DNA from: Amycolatopsis anabasis
Lineage (GTDB): Bacteria; Actinomycetota; Actinomycetes; Mycobacteriales; Pseudonocardiaceae
DNA: 64,000 nucleotides
Assembly: GCF_009765355.1 (NCBI RefSeq)
Contig: NZ_VTHK01000012.1
Coordinates: 124,001 to 188,000 of the forward strand
Direction of reading: 5' to 3'
Shown here: piece by piece, positions 8,900 to 16,543 of the stretch
Position numbering within the stretch: the first letter of the stretch is position 1
Layout of the letters: every line of letters starts with the position of its first letter
Notes under the pieces: model-generated
What the model was told of the DNA's origin: nothing
Databases searched by the model: none
The model's input: only the letters and a program-made list of their open reading frames with translations
Position numbers and translations under genes: made by a program

Positions 8900-9011
8900 G
8901 TTTCCTGGCAGGAACACCCCTGGGACCGAGGATAGGTCAACTCCTCACGATGTCAACCACTAGGAAACACTGCGCGGCTTGGTCATGTAGAATGTCAACC
9001 GCTAGGAACAC
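8900..9011. promoter_or_regulatory. Three operator copies upstream of the XRE regulator
   Basis: 8900-8918 reads TGTTTCCTGGCAGGAACAC, a palindrome one base different from the MFS-gene site. 8951-8970 (TGTCAACCACTAGGAAACAC) and 8993-9011 (TGTCAACCGCTAGGAACAC) keep the right half and the outer TGT at the same spacing. The last ends 25 nt before the regulator's ATG. Autoregulation by the XRE protein is the simplest reading. The rest of 8658-8899 shows nothing else I can name. Confidence 0.65.
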
Positions 9012-9035
9012 CTGGATGGCTTCTGTGGGGTATCA

Positions 9036-9596
9036 ATGACTGGATCCGACCGTGACGACGACGTCGAGTCGCCCAGCAACTCCTTCCCCAGCGAGCTCGC
9101 CAGGCGCTTGCGGTATCTGGACCGGCGCCGCCGCGCGGACAGCCTCGGCCAAGGCCTCACCGAATCCGAGGTGAAGCGGCGCTACAACCAATCCGCTGTC
9201 GCACGCTCGGTAGGCATCAGCGCGGCGTACGCCTCCAAGTTGTTCAACGGCACGGCCACAAAGGGCATCAAACGCCAATTGCTGGACAAGCTGGCCGAGT
9301 TCTACGAGGTCTCCACCGCGTTCTTCGACACGACCGACCATCGGCCGTTAGACGAAATCGTTGTCGCCGCAGAGTTCGTGTATCAGGAGCGGGCCGGAGG
9401 CGGCACGATTGTGGCCTTACGCGGTGGCTCGCACTCCGACGACGTGCAGGAACTCGCCGCGGAACTCAGCGCAGTGGATCCCGAGCAACTGCGCGAACTG
9501 ACAGCGTTGGTGCGCGACCTCAACCGGCGCCGCAGCACCCAGTCCGGGGCTGCGGAAGTCAAGTTCCGCGCACCGGCCAGCGACGACCAGGCATGA
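9036..9596 (+). CDS. XRE-family transcriptional regulator
   Basis: 186 aa. A helix-turn-helix lies in residues about 45-100 (NQSAVARSVGISAAYASKLFNG ... RQLLDKLAEFYEV), preceded by a basic segment (RLRYLDRRRRAD). A C-terminal helical region (VQELAAELSAVDPEQLRELTALVRDLNRR) probably dimerises. The layout resembles EspR-like small actinobacterial XRE proteins. It is divergent from the hydroxyacid oxidase, with three operator-like repeats between. A fourth copy precedes the MFS gene, so I infer that it controls itself and that exporter. Confidence 0.85.
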   Translation: MTGSDRDDDVESPSNSFPSELARRLRYLDRRRRADSLGQGLTESEVKRRYNQSAVARSVGISAAYASKLFNGTATKGIKRQLLDKLAEFYEVSTAFFDTTDHRPLDEIVVAAEFVYQERAGGGTIVALRGGSHSDDVQELAAELSAVDPEQLRELTALVRDLNRRRSTQSGAAEVKFRAPASDDQA

Positions 9597-9697
9597 GTTT
9601 CAGGAGACGCAGGGCGGCGGGGACGAGGCATCCCGGACCGCTACCTGACACTGAAGGCGTCACGACAATCGGCGAAATAGCCACCGAAGGGGTCCCC

Positions 9698-10117
9698 ATG
9701 CCGTTCGTCCGGATCACGTTGAGTACGGACCGTCCCGAACCGATGCGCGCAGCCGTTGCCGAAGGCGTGCGCAGCGCGCTGGTCAGCGCCCTCGGCGTTC
9801 CCCCGGACGATCGGTTCCAGATCGTCGACGCGCAACCGGCCACCGCCTTCCACGTAGACCGCCACTTCCTCGACGGTGATCGACGCGATCCGGTGGTGGT
9901 GGAGATCACGCTCACCCGCGGGCGGACCCGGGACATGAAACTCGCGCTCTACCAGGCGATCGTGGCCAACCTGTCCGAAGCCGGCGTGCGACCGGACGAT
10001 GTGCTGATCATGCTGCAGGAGTCCGGGCGGGAGGACTGGTCCTTGGGCGGCGGGAAGATGCAACTGCTCGACGAGGACCTGATCCGCAAGTACGGCTGGT
10101 CACCACCGCAGGCGTGA
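9698..10117 (+). CDS. Tautomerase family protein (4-oxalocrotonate tautomerase-like)
   Basis: 139 aa. The start is fixed at ATG 9698 because the protein begins Met-Pro-Phe-Val. The proline exposed after Met removal is the catalytic Pro1 of this superfamily. The C-terminal half (LIMLQESGREDWSLGGG) matches the fused double-length tautomerases common in actinobacteria. A longer frame from GTG 9593 would bury Pro1. It starts about 100 nt after the XRE gene on the same strand and may be co-transcribed. Substrate unknown. Confidence 0.85.
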   Translation: MPFVRITLSTDRPEPMRAAVAEGVRSALVSALGVPPDDRFQIVDAQPATAFHVDRHFLDGDRRDPVVVEITLTRGRTRDMKLALYQAIVANLSEAGVRPDDVLIMLQESGREDWSLGGGKMQLLDEDLIRKYGWSPPQA

Positions 10118-10401
10118 TCCCGACTTGCCCTGCGGCAACGCATTGGTTCCCCGGGTGGGCGGACTTGCTGCGTGACTGCGCCCGGCGTGGGATGCGCGCT
10201 CCGGTCCTCACCGTTCGGCACCGGACCAAGATCACCTGCGGTCCCGGCTCCCGAGCCGCCGGGCTCGCCATGACCTTCAAGCTCATCGAGGCCGCCCACG
10301 ACCGCTGGCGCGCGGTGAACGCGCCACACCTGGCCGCTCTCGTCCGCGCCGGCGCGACCTTCACCAACGGCAAGCTCGTCGAGCGACCCGCAGCGGCGTG
10401 A
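10114..10401 (+). pseudogene. IS256-family transposase remnant
   Basis: The C-terminal part (LIEAAHDRWRAVNAPHLAALV, then RAGATFTNGKLVERP) is the typical end of IS256-type actinobacterial transposases. A mid-protein piece (HWFPGWADLLRDCARRGMRAPVLTV) is joined to it with the intervening catalytic region deleted. At 95 codons, against about 400 for the family, it is a relic. It overlaps the tautomerase stop by four bases. I see no intact terminal inverted repeats. Confidence 0.75.
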
Positions 10402-10574
10402 CCCGGGTAGCCCACAGCTCTGGCGGGCGGCGAAAGTCCACGGATTCGTCATGGTCGTCGCCACCATGTCATGATGCCGTGAATGGCAACCACCAGCGGT
10501 TTCGGAGATCACCTCCTAGACTTACCGTGAAGTAAGAACGATCGTGTCAGGAACTCGGGAGATTCACTGGTGAC

Positions 10575-11774
10575 GTGCGGCCAATCGTGGGGCTGGCTAC
10601 CTGCTGGTGGGCGGTCGATGCTGCGGTGAGCAAGGGAGCGGCGACACGGCACATGGGCCAGTGGATCCTGTTCGACGCAGCGCTTCGTATCCAGCAGATC
10701 GGTCCTGCCCCGTACCAGGGAAAGTCCGCCACCTCGACCCTGGATATGGTGGCCAACCGAACGGTTCTTCCAGCGTTACTGAAGGCTCGGGAACGCGGGG
10801 AGGGGGAGGCCGCCCGTGAGGTCACGAAGTTCGGCGAGCAGTTGGTGGTGCAGATCGTTCCGATCCTAGGACCGTGGACGAAGGCGCCGATTGCCTGGCT
10901 GGGACGCTATGGCGAAGAACGGGCGTCACCGCCGGTTGTGGGAGCGTTCGAGTGGTTGGTCCCGCCTGCCGCAGCAGAGCGGCGCGCGCGCATGTACCTC
11001 TCGCCAGCTATGCACCTGCTCTACGGCACCGAACCGGCCCCCGAGCAGACCGATCCAGACGATCCTGCCCTGAGCTGGTGGCACGGTGCCCAGTATTTCG
11101 ACGAGCACGTCGGGTACGCATACCGCATGGTGCTACGCCGGGCGTTCGAGCTCGCGCTACGGGCCCCCCACAACACGCCGCACTATGAGCGCTTCCACAA
11201 AGGAAACAGGCGAACAGGCAAAGTAGAGACCCTCCATCAGGTCTTGTGGCGAGAAGCCACTGCCGCGACGGCGTTCGGGGTCAGCCCGGATGTCCAGTTG
11301 CTCCGCGGGACCACGACCGGGGTGGATGAGCGACCAGGCGAGAACGATCTGGTCGAGGGTTTGCAGGACCTGGCGGGCGCACACACGTCCGTGGCGCCTC
11401 CACACGCGATGATCGACACCTCGACCGGGGCGATGTGGTCACGCAGCAACCGGTTCGACCTGCTCGGTTTGTACCTCCCCATTGACCGCCTGCTGCGCGA
11501 GATGTGCCATCCCGACGATTTTGAGCGGTTGATGGCGATGCTCGTTCGAACCGCTGCGCAGCACAACACACCAGAGCTATTGCTGGTACGAGCGGAGCCG
11601 TCACCGCTGATCCGTGCACGGTTCGCCACCGGCGGCCGGAGTCAGCGGGACGGAAGCTATCGCGAGCTGACGCTTCAGGCCATCGCTGTCCGCACAACGA
11701 GTTACCCGTCGAACGTACTCGTCTACTTCTATCCACCGGAGGTCGTGCCCCTCCTCGGCCTTGGCGACGGCTGA
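10575..11774 (+). CDS. Hypothetical protein of about 399 aa
   Basis: A long frame of good coding bias, not recognised. It has no signal peptide or transmembrane helix. Visible features are a Trp/Tyr-rich middle (ALSWWHGAQYFDEHVGYAYRMVLRRAFELALRAP), a predicted helical N-terminus and a C-terminus ending FYPPEVVPLLGLGDG. The GTG at 10575 is 12 nt from a weak GGGAGA. MGQWILFDAALRIQQ (ATG 10653) is an alternative start. It is followed by a strong terminator shared with the convergent gene at 11905. Confidence 0.65.
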   Translation: MRPIVGLATCWWAVDAAVSKGAATRHMGQWILFDAALRIQQIGPAPYQGKSATSTLDMVANRTVLPALLKARERGEGEAAREVTKFGEQLVVQIVPILGPWTKAPIAWLGRYGEERASPPVVGAFEWLVPPAAAERRARMYLSPAMHLLYGTEPAPEQTDPDDPALSWWHGAQYFDEHVGYAYRMVLRRAFELALRAPHNTPHYERFHKGNRRTGKVETLHQVLWREATAATAFGVSPDVQLLRGTTTGVDERPGENDLVEGLQDLAGAHTSVAPPHAMIDTSTGAMWSRSNRFDLLGLYLPIDRLLREMCHPDDFERLMAMLVRTAAQHNTPELLLVRAEPSPLIRARFATGGRSQRDGSYRELTLQAIAVRTTSYPSNVLVYFYPPEVVPLLGLGDG

Positions 11775-11846
11775 CCGGCATGTGGATCCGCGCGTGTCGT
11801 GGGATTTCGAATCGAGTCGAGGTGTGGTGCTGCTAGCGTACGCCCA

Positions 11847-11885
11847 GCGGGGGTGGAGCACAGGTCCATTGTGCTCCACCCCCGC
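11847..11885. terminator. Bidirectional hairpin terminator
   Basis: A perfect 16-bp stem (GCGGGGGTGGAGCACA at 11847-11862, complement at 11870-11885) with a 7-nt loop. It lies between the + strand gene ending 11774 and the minus-strand peptide gene ending 11905, so it can serve both. Confidence 0.85.
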
Positions 11886-11904
11886 CTTGCGCTTCGCTTC
11901 ATGC

Positions 11905-12045
11905 TCAGGCGAAGTGGTTCGACAGCAACTTGCTGCGGGTCTTCGTACCACGCACGGTCACCGTCATGATCTTTTGCTGTGACTGAGGCTTGTTCTTTGC
12001 CTGCTGCGTGGAGCGCAGTGGCGCAACGACGGCCGGTTTCGTCAT
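11905..12045 (-). CDS. 46-aa basic peptide, candidate precursor next to a SagB-like enzyme
   Basis: ATG 12045 is preceded by GGGAGGTGAATCG, a very strong ribosome-binding site. The 46 residues start MTKPAVVAPLRSTQQAKNK and end RGTKTRSKLLSNHFA. There is no Asp, Glu or Cys. Seven Lys and four Arg make it strongly basic, and the last 20 residues are rich in Thr and Ser. It is the last gene of the strand-matched series importer - SagB-like dehydrogenase - peptide, 88 nt after the dehydrogenase stop and directly before a perfect terminator. I infer a ribosomally made peptide modified by the neighbour. It could instead be an unrelated small basic protein. Confidence 0.6.
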   Translation of the reverse strand: MTKPAVVAPLRSTQQAKNKPQSQQKIMTVTVRGTKTRSKLLSNHFA

Positions 12046-12133
12046 CGATTCACCTCCCTTCCTCGTTCCTAGTCCCGGCGCGGATCCGCCAGGACTTTCA
12101 CGTTCCCAATCTCATCCCCGCATCCGGTACCGC

Positions 12134-13267
12134 TCATCGGCGGCTCGGTTTTCGGGCGACGGTCATGTCGATCGGGTGGCCGTCGACCGGTCCGGCGGGG
12201 TGGCCCGCGCCGAGCAGGTAGAGCGCGGTCTCGCTGATCCCGTCGATCCCGAGCGCGGACTCGACCTCGCTGTCCCGGAACGCGGCCGTCTGGAACGGGC
12301 CGAGCCCGGTCGCGGTGGTGACCAGGTCGAAGGTCTGCGCGAGGTGACCGGCGTCGAGCAGGATCATCCGCAGCGTGCGCGGATGCGCGTATTTGTAGGT
12401 GGCCCGTTTCAGCAGCGCGGTCAGGAACACCACGAATCCCGCGGTGATCGCCATTTCCTGGCCGAAGGAAAGCCGGTCGACCTCGGTGGCGCCGAACTCC
12501 GCGTCGAGCAGCTCGAGGCTGTGCTGCTCGGTGTTGTAGTGGTACAGGCCGGGCGCGACACCGTCCACATTGAGCACTCCGACGTACGCCTCGAGTTCGT
12601 GCCGCGCCCCGCCGCCAGGGCTGGTGCGCATCAGCAGCGTCCCGTACTCGCGCGCGTCCACGAAGTACATCGGCGCGAACGTGTAGTGCAGGACCGTGGC
12701 CAGCTCGCGCAATCCGACGGCCCGGCCGGTGAAGTCGCGGTGCGTGCGCCGCGCCAGCAGTACCTCGCCGAATTCGCCGCGCAGCGGCAGGAAAGCACGC
12801 GGCAGCCGGACCCGGGGCGCGTCCGGGTAGGTCTTGAAGATGGGCGGGGGCGGCCCGCTCGCCAGCGCCACCGCGGCAGCTTCGCGGCGGTGGTCCTCGT
12901 CGTCCCCGATGTACACCGCGTCTTTGGTGCCGAAGTGGAAGAAGCGCGCCTCCTCACTCCAGTTCGCCCACTCGTTCACCAGCAGGTCCTCCCGGGCGGT
13001 CTGCTCGGGGGTGTGCAGCAGCCCAGCCTCCACCAACGCGTCCACAGCTTCCCGAACAGACTCGGGCGTGTATTCCGGCGACGCCACGACAGCAGCTTCC
13101 ATATCCATCCAGTCGTCGAACAGGCACAGAAAGTTCCAGGTGCTCTCGTCGATAACCATGGCGTTGTCTTCGTCCACGTCTGAGGACTTGGGGGCGAGGT
13201 AGTCCTCCAAAACAAACTGACCCTGGTGCCAGTAGCCGACAAGGCTGCGGGTGCGCCGGAACTTCAC
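12134..13267 (-). CDS. SagB/ThcOx family dehydrogenase
   Basis: 377 aa. The N-terminal 150 residues form an accessory region (LVGYWHQGQFVLEDYLAP ... VREAVDALVEAGLL, winged-helix-like). A nitroreductase-fold FMN domain follows from about residue 165: RRTHRDFTGRAVGLRELATVL, then GGARHELEAYVGVLNVDGVAPGLYHY, and AGHLAQTFDLVTTATGLGPF. In the family, SagB oxidises azolines to azoles in ribosomal peptides. Here no YcaO cyclodehydratase is visible nearby. The GTG start at 13267 has GAGAGGAG upstream. It sits between an ABC importer operon and a 46-aa peptide, all on the same strand. Confidence 0.85.
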   Translation of the reverse strand: MKFRRTRSLVGYWHQGQFVLEDYLAPKSSDVDEDNAMVIDESTWNFLCLFDDWMDMEAAVVASPEYTPESVREAVDALVEAGLLHTPEQTAREDLLVNEWANWSEEARFFHFGTKDAVYIGDDEDHRREAAAVALASGPPPPIFKTYPDAPRVRLPRAFLPLRGEFGEVLLARRTHRDFTGRAVGLRELATVLHYTFAPMYFVDAREYGTLLMRTSPGGGARHELEAYVGVLNVDGVAPGLYHYNTEQHSLELLDAEFGATEVDRLSFGQEMAITAGFVVFLTALLKRATYKYAHPRTLRMILLDAGHLAQTFDLVTTATGLGPFQTAAFRDSEVESALGIDGISETALYLLGAGHPAGPVDGHPIDMTVARKPSRR

Positions 13268-13421
13268 TGCGGGCTCCTCTCCCGGGTTGGGACACTGGCT
13301 GGTGGGCCGGGGTCACAGCCGACGTGACGCCGGCCCGCACGAAACCATCGGTTGGGGTTGGGCCAAGGCCCACGAAACACCAACGTTCTTGTCGATCAGC
13401 CGAAGCCATTGACGTCCCCGA

Positions 13422-14189
13422 TCAGCCGAGCGGAGACAGGATGAGATGCGGGCGGCCGGTGCGCGGATGCGTGGTGATGTCCGCGTCCACCGCGAACACC
13501 GAACGCAGCAGGGCCGGGGTGAGGACCTCGTCCGGTGGGCCGCTCGCCACGATCCGCCCCTCCGCGAGAACCTGAAGGCGGTCGCACCAGCCCGCCGCGA
13601 GGTTCAGGTCGTGCACGGCCATCACCGTGGTCAGCGCCAGTTCCCGGACCAGGCGCAGCAGGTCGAGCTGGTGGCGCACGTCGAGGTGGTTGGTCGGTTC
13701 GTCGAGCACCAGGACTTCCGGCGACTGGGCCAGCGCGCGGGCGAGCAGCACGCGCTGCCGTTCGCCGCCGGACAGGGTCGCGTAGTGCCGGTCGGCCAGC
13801 GCGGTCGCGTCGACCCGGTGCAGCGCGTCGGCGACGATCGCGCGGTCGGTCCTGGTCTCGGCGGCGAAGGGGTGTTTGTGCGGGGTGCGGCCCATCGCCA
13901 CCATTTCCCGCACGGTGATGTCGAAGTCCGATCGGGTTTCCTGCGGTACCCCGGCGATCCGGCGAGCGGCCTCGGCGGGGCGCAGCGCGAGTACGTCCAC
14001 GTCGTCGAGCCGGACCTGGCCCGACTTCGGGCGCAGGTGCCGGTAGATCGTGCGCAGCAGCGTGGATTTCCCGCCGCCGTTCGGCCCGACCACGCCGCAG
14101 ACCTCGCCCGCGGAGACGAGCACGGACGCCCCGGCCACGATCGTTTTCCCGGCCAGTTCGACGTGGATGTCGTCCAGTCGCAGGCTCAC
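13422..14189 (-). CDS. ABC transporter ATPase, siderophore/B12 type (FepC/BtuD-like)
   Basis: 255 aa. Walker A GPNGGGKST (about residue 33), Q-loop in GVPQETRSDF, signature LSGGERQRVLLARALAQ, Walker B VLVLDEP with TNHLDVRHQ, and the switch His in AVHDLNLAA. This is the pattern of iron-siderophore/cobalamin importers. The GTG start at 14189 overlaps the permease stop by four bases, so I reject the longer frame to 14624. It acts on the inner face of the membrane with the permease at 14186-15226. Confidence 0.92.
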   Translation of the reverse strand: MSLRLDDIHVELAGKTIVAGASVLVSAGEVCGVVGPNGGGKSTLLRTIYRHLRPKSGQVRLDDVDVLALRPAEAARRIAGVPQETRSDFDITVREMVAMGRTPHKHPFAAETRTDRAIVADALHRVDATALADRHYATLSGGERQRVLLARALAQSPEVLVLDEPTNHLDVRHQLDLLRLVRELALTTVMAVHDLNLAAGWCDRLQVLAEGRIVASGPPDEVLTPALLRSVFAVDADITTHPRTGRPHLILSPLG

Positions 14190-15226
14190 AACCCGGTCTC
14201 CGACAGTCGTCGCCGGGACATCAGCAGCAGGAACACCGGCGCGCCGATCACCGCGGTCACGATCCCCACCGGGATCTCCTGGGGCGCGAGCACCGACCGC
14301 GCGGCGAGATCGACCAGGATCAGGAACCCGGCCCCGGCCAGCGCGGCCGCGGGCAGCACCTTGCGGTGATCGCTGCCCACCAGCAGCCGCACGGCGTGCG
14401 GCACCACCAGCCCGACGAAGTAGATGGACCCGGACAGCGCGACCATCACGCCGGTGACCAGCGAGGTGGTGCCGAACAGTTCCCGGCGCAGGCGGCCCGG
14501 CGGGACACCGATACTGGCCGCGGTTTCGTCGCCGACGAGCAGCGCGTTGAGCCCGCGGCCGCGCGCCAGCAGCGCCACCAGGCCGAGCGCGAGGGCCGCC
14601 GCGGGGATGCCGAGATCGGCCCACCGCGCGCCGGAAAGGCTGCCCAGCAACCAGAACAGCGCCGAATTGGTCTTACCGGGATCGTCGGCCTGCAGCACCA
14701 GGAAGTTCGTCACGCCGAGCAGCGCGTGCCCGATCACCACACCGACCAGCAGCAGCCGGGTCGGGGCCAGCGCGCCACCGCGCCGGGACAGCAGGTACAC
14801 CACGGCGAACGTGCCCAGCGCGCCGACGAATCCGGCGAGCGCGTGCGAGGTGACGCCCCAGAAGTTCAGGCCCACCACGATCGAGAGCACCGCGCCGACA
14901 CAGGCGCCGGAGGAAATGCCCAGCAGATAAGGATCCGCCAGCGGGTTGCGCACCAGGGCCTGCGCGGCCACGCCCACCACGGCGAGCCCGGCGCCGACCA
15001 GCGCGGCCAGCAGGACCCGCGGCAGCCGCAGGTTCCACACGATCCCGTCCTGGGTCAGCGTCCAGCCGCCCGGATCGCCGAGCCCGGTGATCCGGTGGAA
15101 CAGGATCCGCCACACCACCCCCGGGGCGACGGTCACCGAGCCGTAGGCGATCCCGGCGGTCGCGGCGGCCAGCAACACCACGGCCAGGGCGGCGAACACG
15201 AGCGCGGTCCGGCGCCGCGCGATCAC
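14186..15226 (-). CDS. FecCD-family ABC permease
   Basis: 346 aa with about nine to ten membrane segments. LRLPRVLLAALVGAGLAVVG and QALVRNPLADPYLLGISSGA are the FecCD hallmarks near the N-terminus. LVGDETAASIGVPPGRLRR is the cytoplasmic loop that couples to the ATPase. It starts at GTG 15226, overlapping the binding-protein stop (15223) by four bases, and ends overlapping the ATPase. The longer frame upstream reads through the binding-protein gene out of frame. Confidence 0.92.
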   Translation of the reverse strand: MIARRRTALVFAALAVVLLAAATAGIAYGSVTVAPGVVWRILFHRITGLGDPGGWTLTQDGIVWNLRLPRVLLAALVGAGLAVVGVAAQALVRNPLADPYLLGISSGACVGAVLSIVVGLNFWGVTSHALAGFVGALGTFAVVYLLSRRGGALAPTRLLLVGVVIGHALLGVTNFLVLQADDPGKTNSALFWLLGSLSGARWADLGIPAAALALGLVALLARGRGLNALLVGDETAASIGVPPGRLRRELFGTTSLVTGVMVALSGSIYFVGLVVPHAVRLLVGSDHRKVLPAAALAGAGFLILVDLAARSVLAPQEIPVGIVTAVIGAPVFLLLMSRRRLSETGL

Positions 15227-16284
15227 CTGACCTGCCCCGGATGCAGCTGGCGCGCCAGGGAAACCACCGCGTCGGCGTTGCGCACGCCGCCGTTGGAACC
15301 GTCCTCGTAGACCAGGCGCGCGAACCGGCCCTGCTTGACCGCGGTGGTCCCGGCCAGGCCGGGGAAGGTGCGGACGAAGTTCTCCGCGGCCGCGAAATCC
15401 GCGTCCGTTTCGGCCTGGTTCCCCTTGTCGTAAACGATCAGCAGGATCACCTGGGGATCGCGGGTGGCGACCTGTTCCCAGCTGACCTTCTGGTACGGCT
15501 TGTCCAGATCGGCGAAAACGCTGCGCCCACCGGCGAGCGTGATCACCGCGTTCACGGCCTGCCGGTTTCCCGGCGCGTACGGGGTCTGCGTGCCCTCGTC
15601 GAATTCGAACGGGAACACGCTCACGGGCGGGACTCCGCCCAGGGCGCGTGCGGTGTCCCCGGTTTTGCGCCGCATCTCCCCGATCAGGGCCTGCGCCCGA
15701 TCGGGGACGCCGAAGGCCGCACCCAGGTTCTCCAGATCCCGGAACACCAGATCGAGATCGGCGCGCGGGCTGGTGGTCGCCGCCGGGCAGGACGTGCTCA
15801 GCGCCAGGTACGACTGGACCCCGGCGTCGGCCAGCTCCTGCTGCTTGGTGGCCCCGTCGGCGTCGAAGTTCGACGCGAAACCGCCGACCACGAAATCCGG
15901 CTGGGCGCCCAGCAACTGTTCCCGCGGCACCGGTTTGTACGAACCGGGCGCGTAACTCCCGGCCAGTTTCGGCAACCGCTGGGCCGCGGCGTCGAACCCC
16001 GGCGGAAGGGTGGCGATTTTCGGGGGCGAGCCGATGCCGACGATCCGGTCCTGCACGCCCAGCCAGAACAGCAGTTCCAGCACGCTGGTGGTCAGCGCGA
16101 CGACCCGCTTCGGCGGCGCGGTGAACTTCGCCTGCCTGCCACCGCAGTCGGACACCGCCGTCGGCGGGTAGTTCGCCTGCGCGGCGTCGGGATCCGAGGC
16201 GGTTCCGGACGGTCCGCCGCACGCGACGAGCACCAAGGACAACGCGGCGATGGTCGTTGCTACCGCGCAGAATCGTGTTCGCAC
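15223..16284 (-). CDS. ABC importer substrate-binding lipoprotein (FecB/BtuF type)
   Basis: 353 aa. A lipobox (SLVLVACGG) ends the signal peptide. KRVVALTTSVLELLFWLGVQDRIVGIGSPP is the typical first lobe of family-8 periplasmic binding proteins. The C-lobe contains VLLIVYDKGN-like and FPGLAGTTAVKQGRF segments. I start at GTG 16284, where the signal peptide begins and GGGGGACAGGG precedes. ATG 16437 would add 51 residues with no signal-peptide character and cross the 35-nt repeat. The substrate is unknown (siderophore, haem, B12 or a peptide-derived chelator). There is no IdeR-like box upstream. Confidence 0.9.
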   Translation of the reverse strand: MRTRFCAVATTIAALSLVLVACGGPSGTASDPDAAQANYPPTAVSDCGGRQAKFTAPPKRVVALTTSVLELLFWLGVQDRIVGIGSPPKIATLPPGFDAAAQRLPKLAGSYAPGSYKPVPREQLLGAQPDFVVGGFASNFDADGATKQQELADAGVQSYLALSTSCPAATTSPRADLDLVFRDLENLGAAFGVPDRAQALIGEMRRKTGDTARALGGVPPVSVFPFEFDEGTQTPYAPGNRQAVNAVITLAGGRSVFADLDKPYQKVSWEQVATRDPQVILLIVYDKGNQAETDADFAAAENFVRTFPGLAGTTAVKQGRFARLVYEDGSNGGVRNADAVVSLARQLHPGQVR

Positions 16285-16427
16285 CCCTGTCCCCCACGGT
16301 GTGTGTCGTTCGTCCGGCGAGCGTGCCACGCAGGCGGTCACACCAACAATGGGCAGAGGTCTCGCCGTTGCGGCCGGAAGGCCCGCTAGTCGCGGGCGTG
16401 AGCGCGCGCAGGCGTGTGGCTTCCGAC

Positions 16428-16462
16428 GAATGGCCACGCCCTGAGACTGAAGGGAACGGGCC
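16428..16462. repeat. 35-nt direct repeat, copy 1
   Basis: GAATGGCCACGCCCTGAGAC and the following 15 nt match 18624-18658 with a single mismatch (AACGG versus ATCGG). The two copies are about 2.2 kb apart and flank the membrane protein/peptidase pair, in the same orientation. Confidence 0.85.
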
Positions 16463-16543
16463 TACGTTGCGAGTACCTATGGTAGCGGTGTGTGATTGGT
16501 GCGTCTACCGAACCGGCGGCTTAAGGCGGCGTTGCGCCGCCGG

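Noticed and set aside
12954-13409. A 151-codon minus frame ending inside the SagB gene
   Set aside because: It runs out of frame into SagB and is Pro/Arg-rich. The SagB start has its own GAGAGGAG.
16284-16437. ATG 16437 as the start of the binding lipoprotein
   Set aside because: It adds 51 residues before the signal peptide, and the lipobox spacing only makes sense from GTG 16284.
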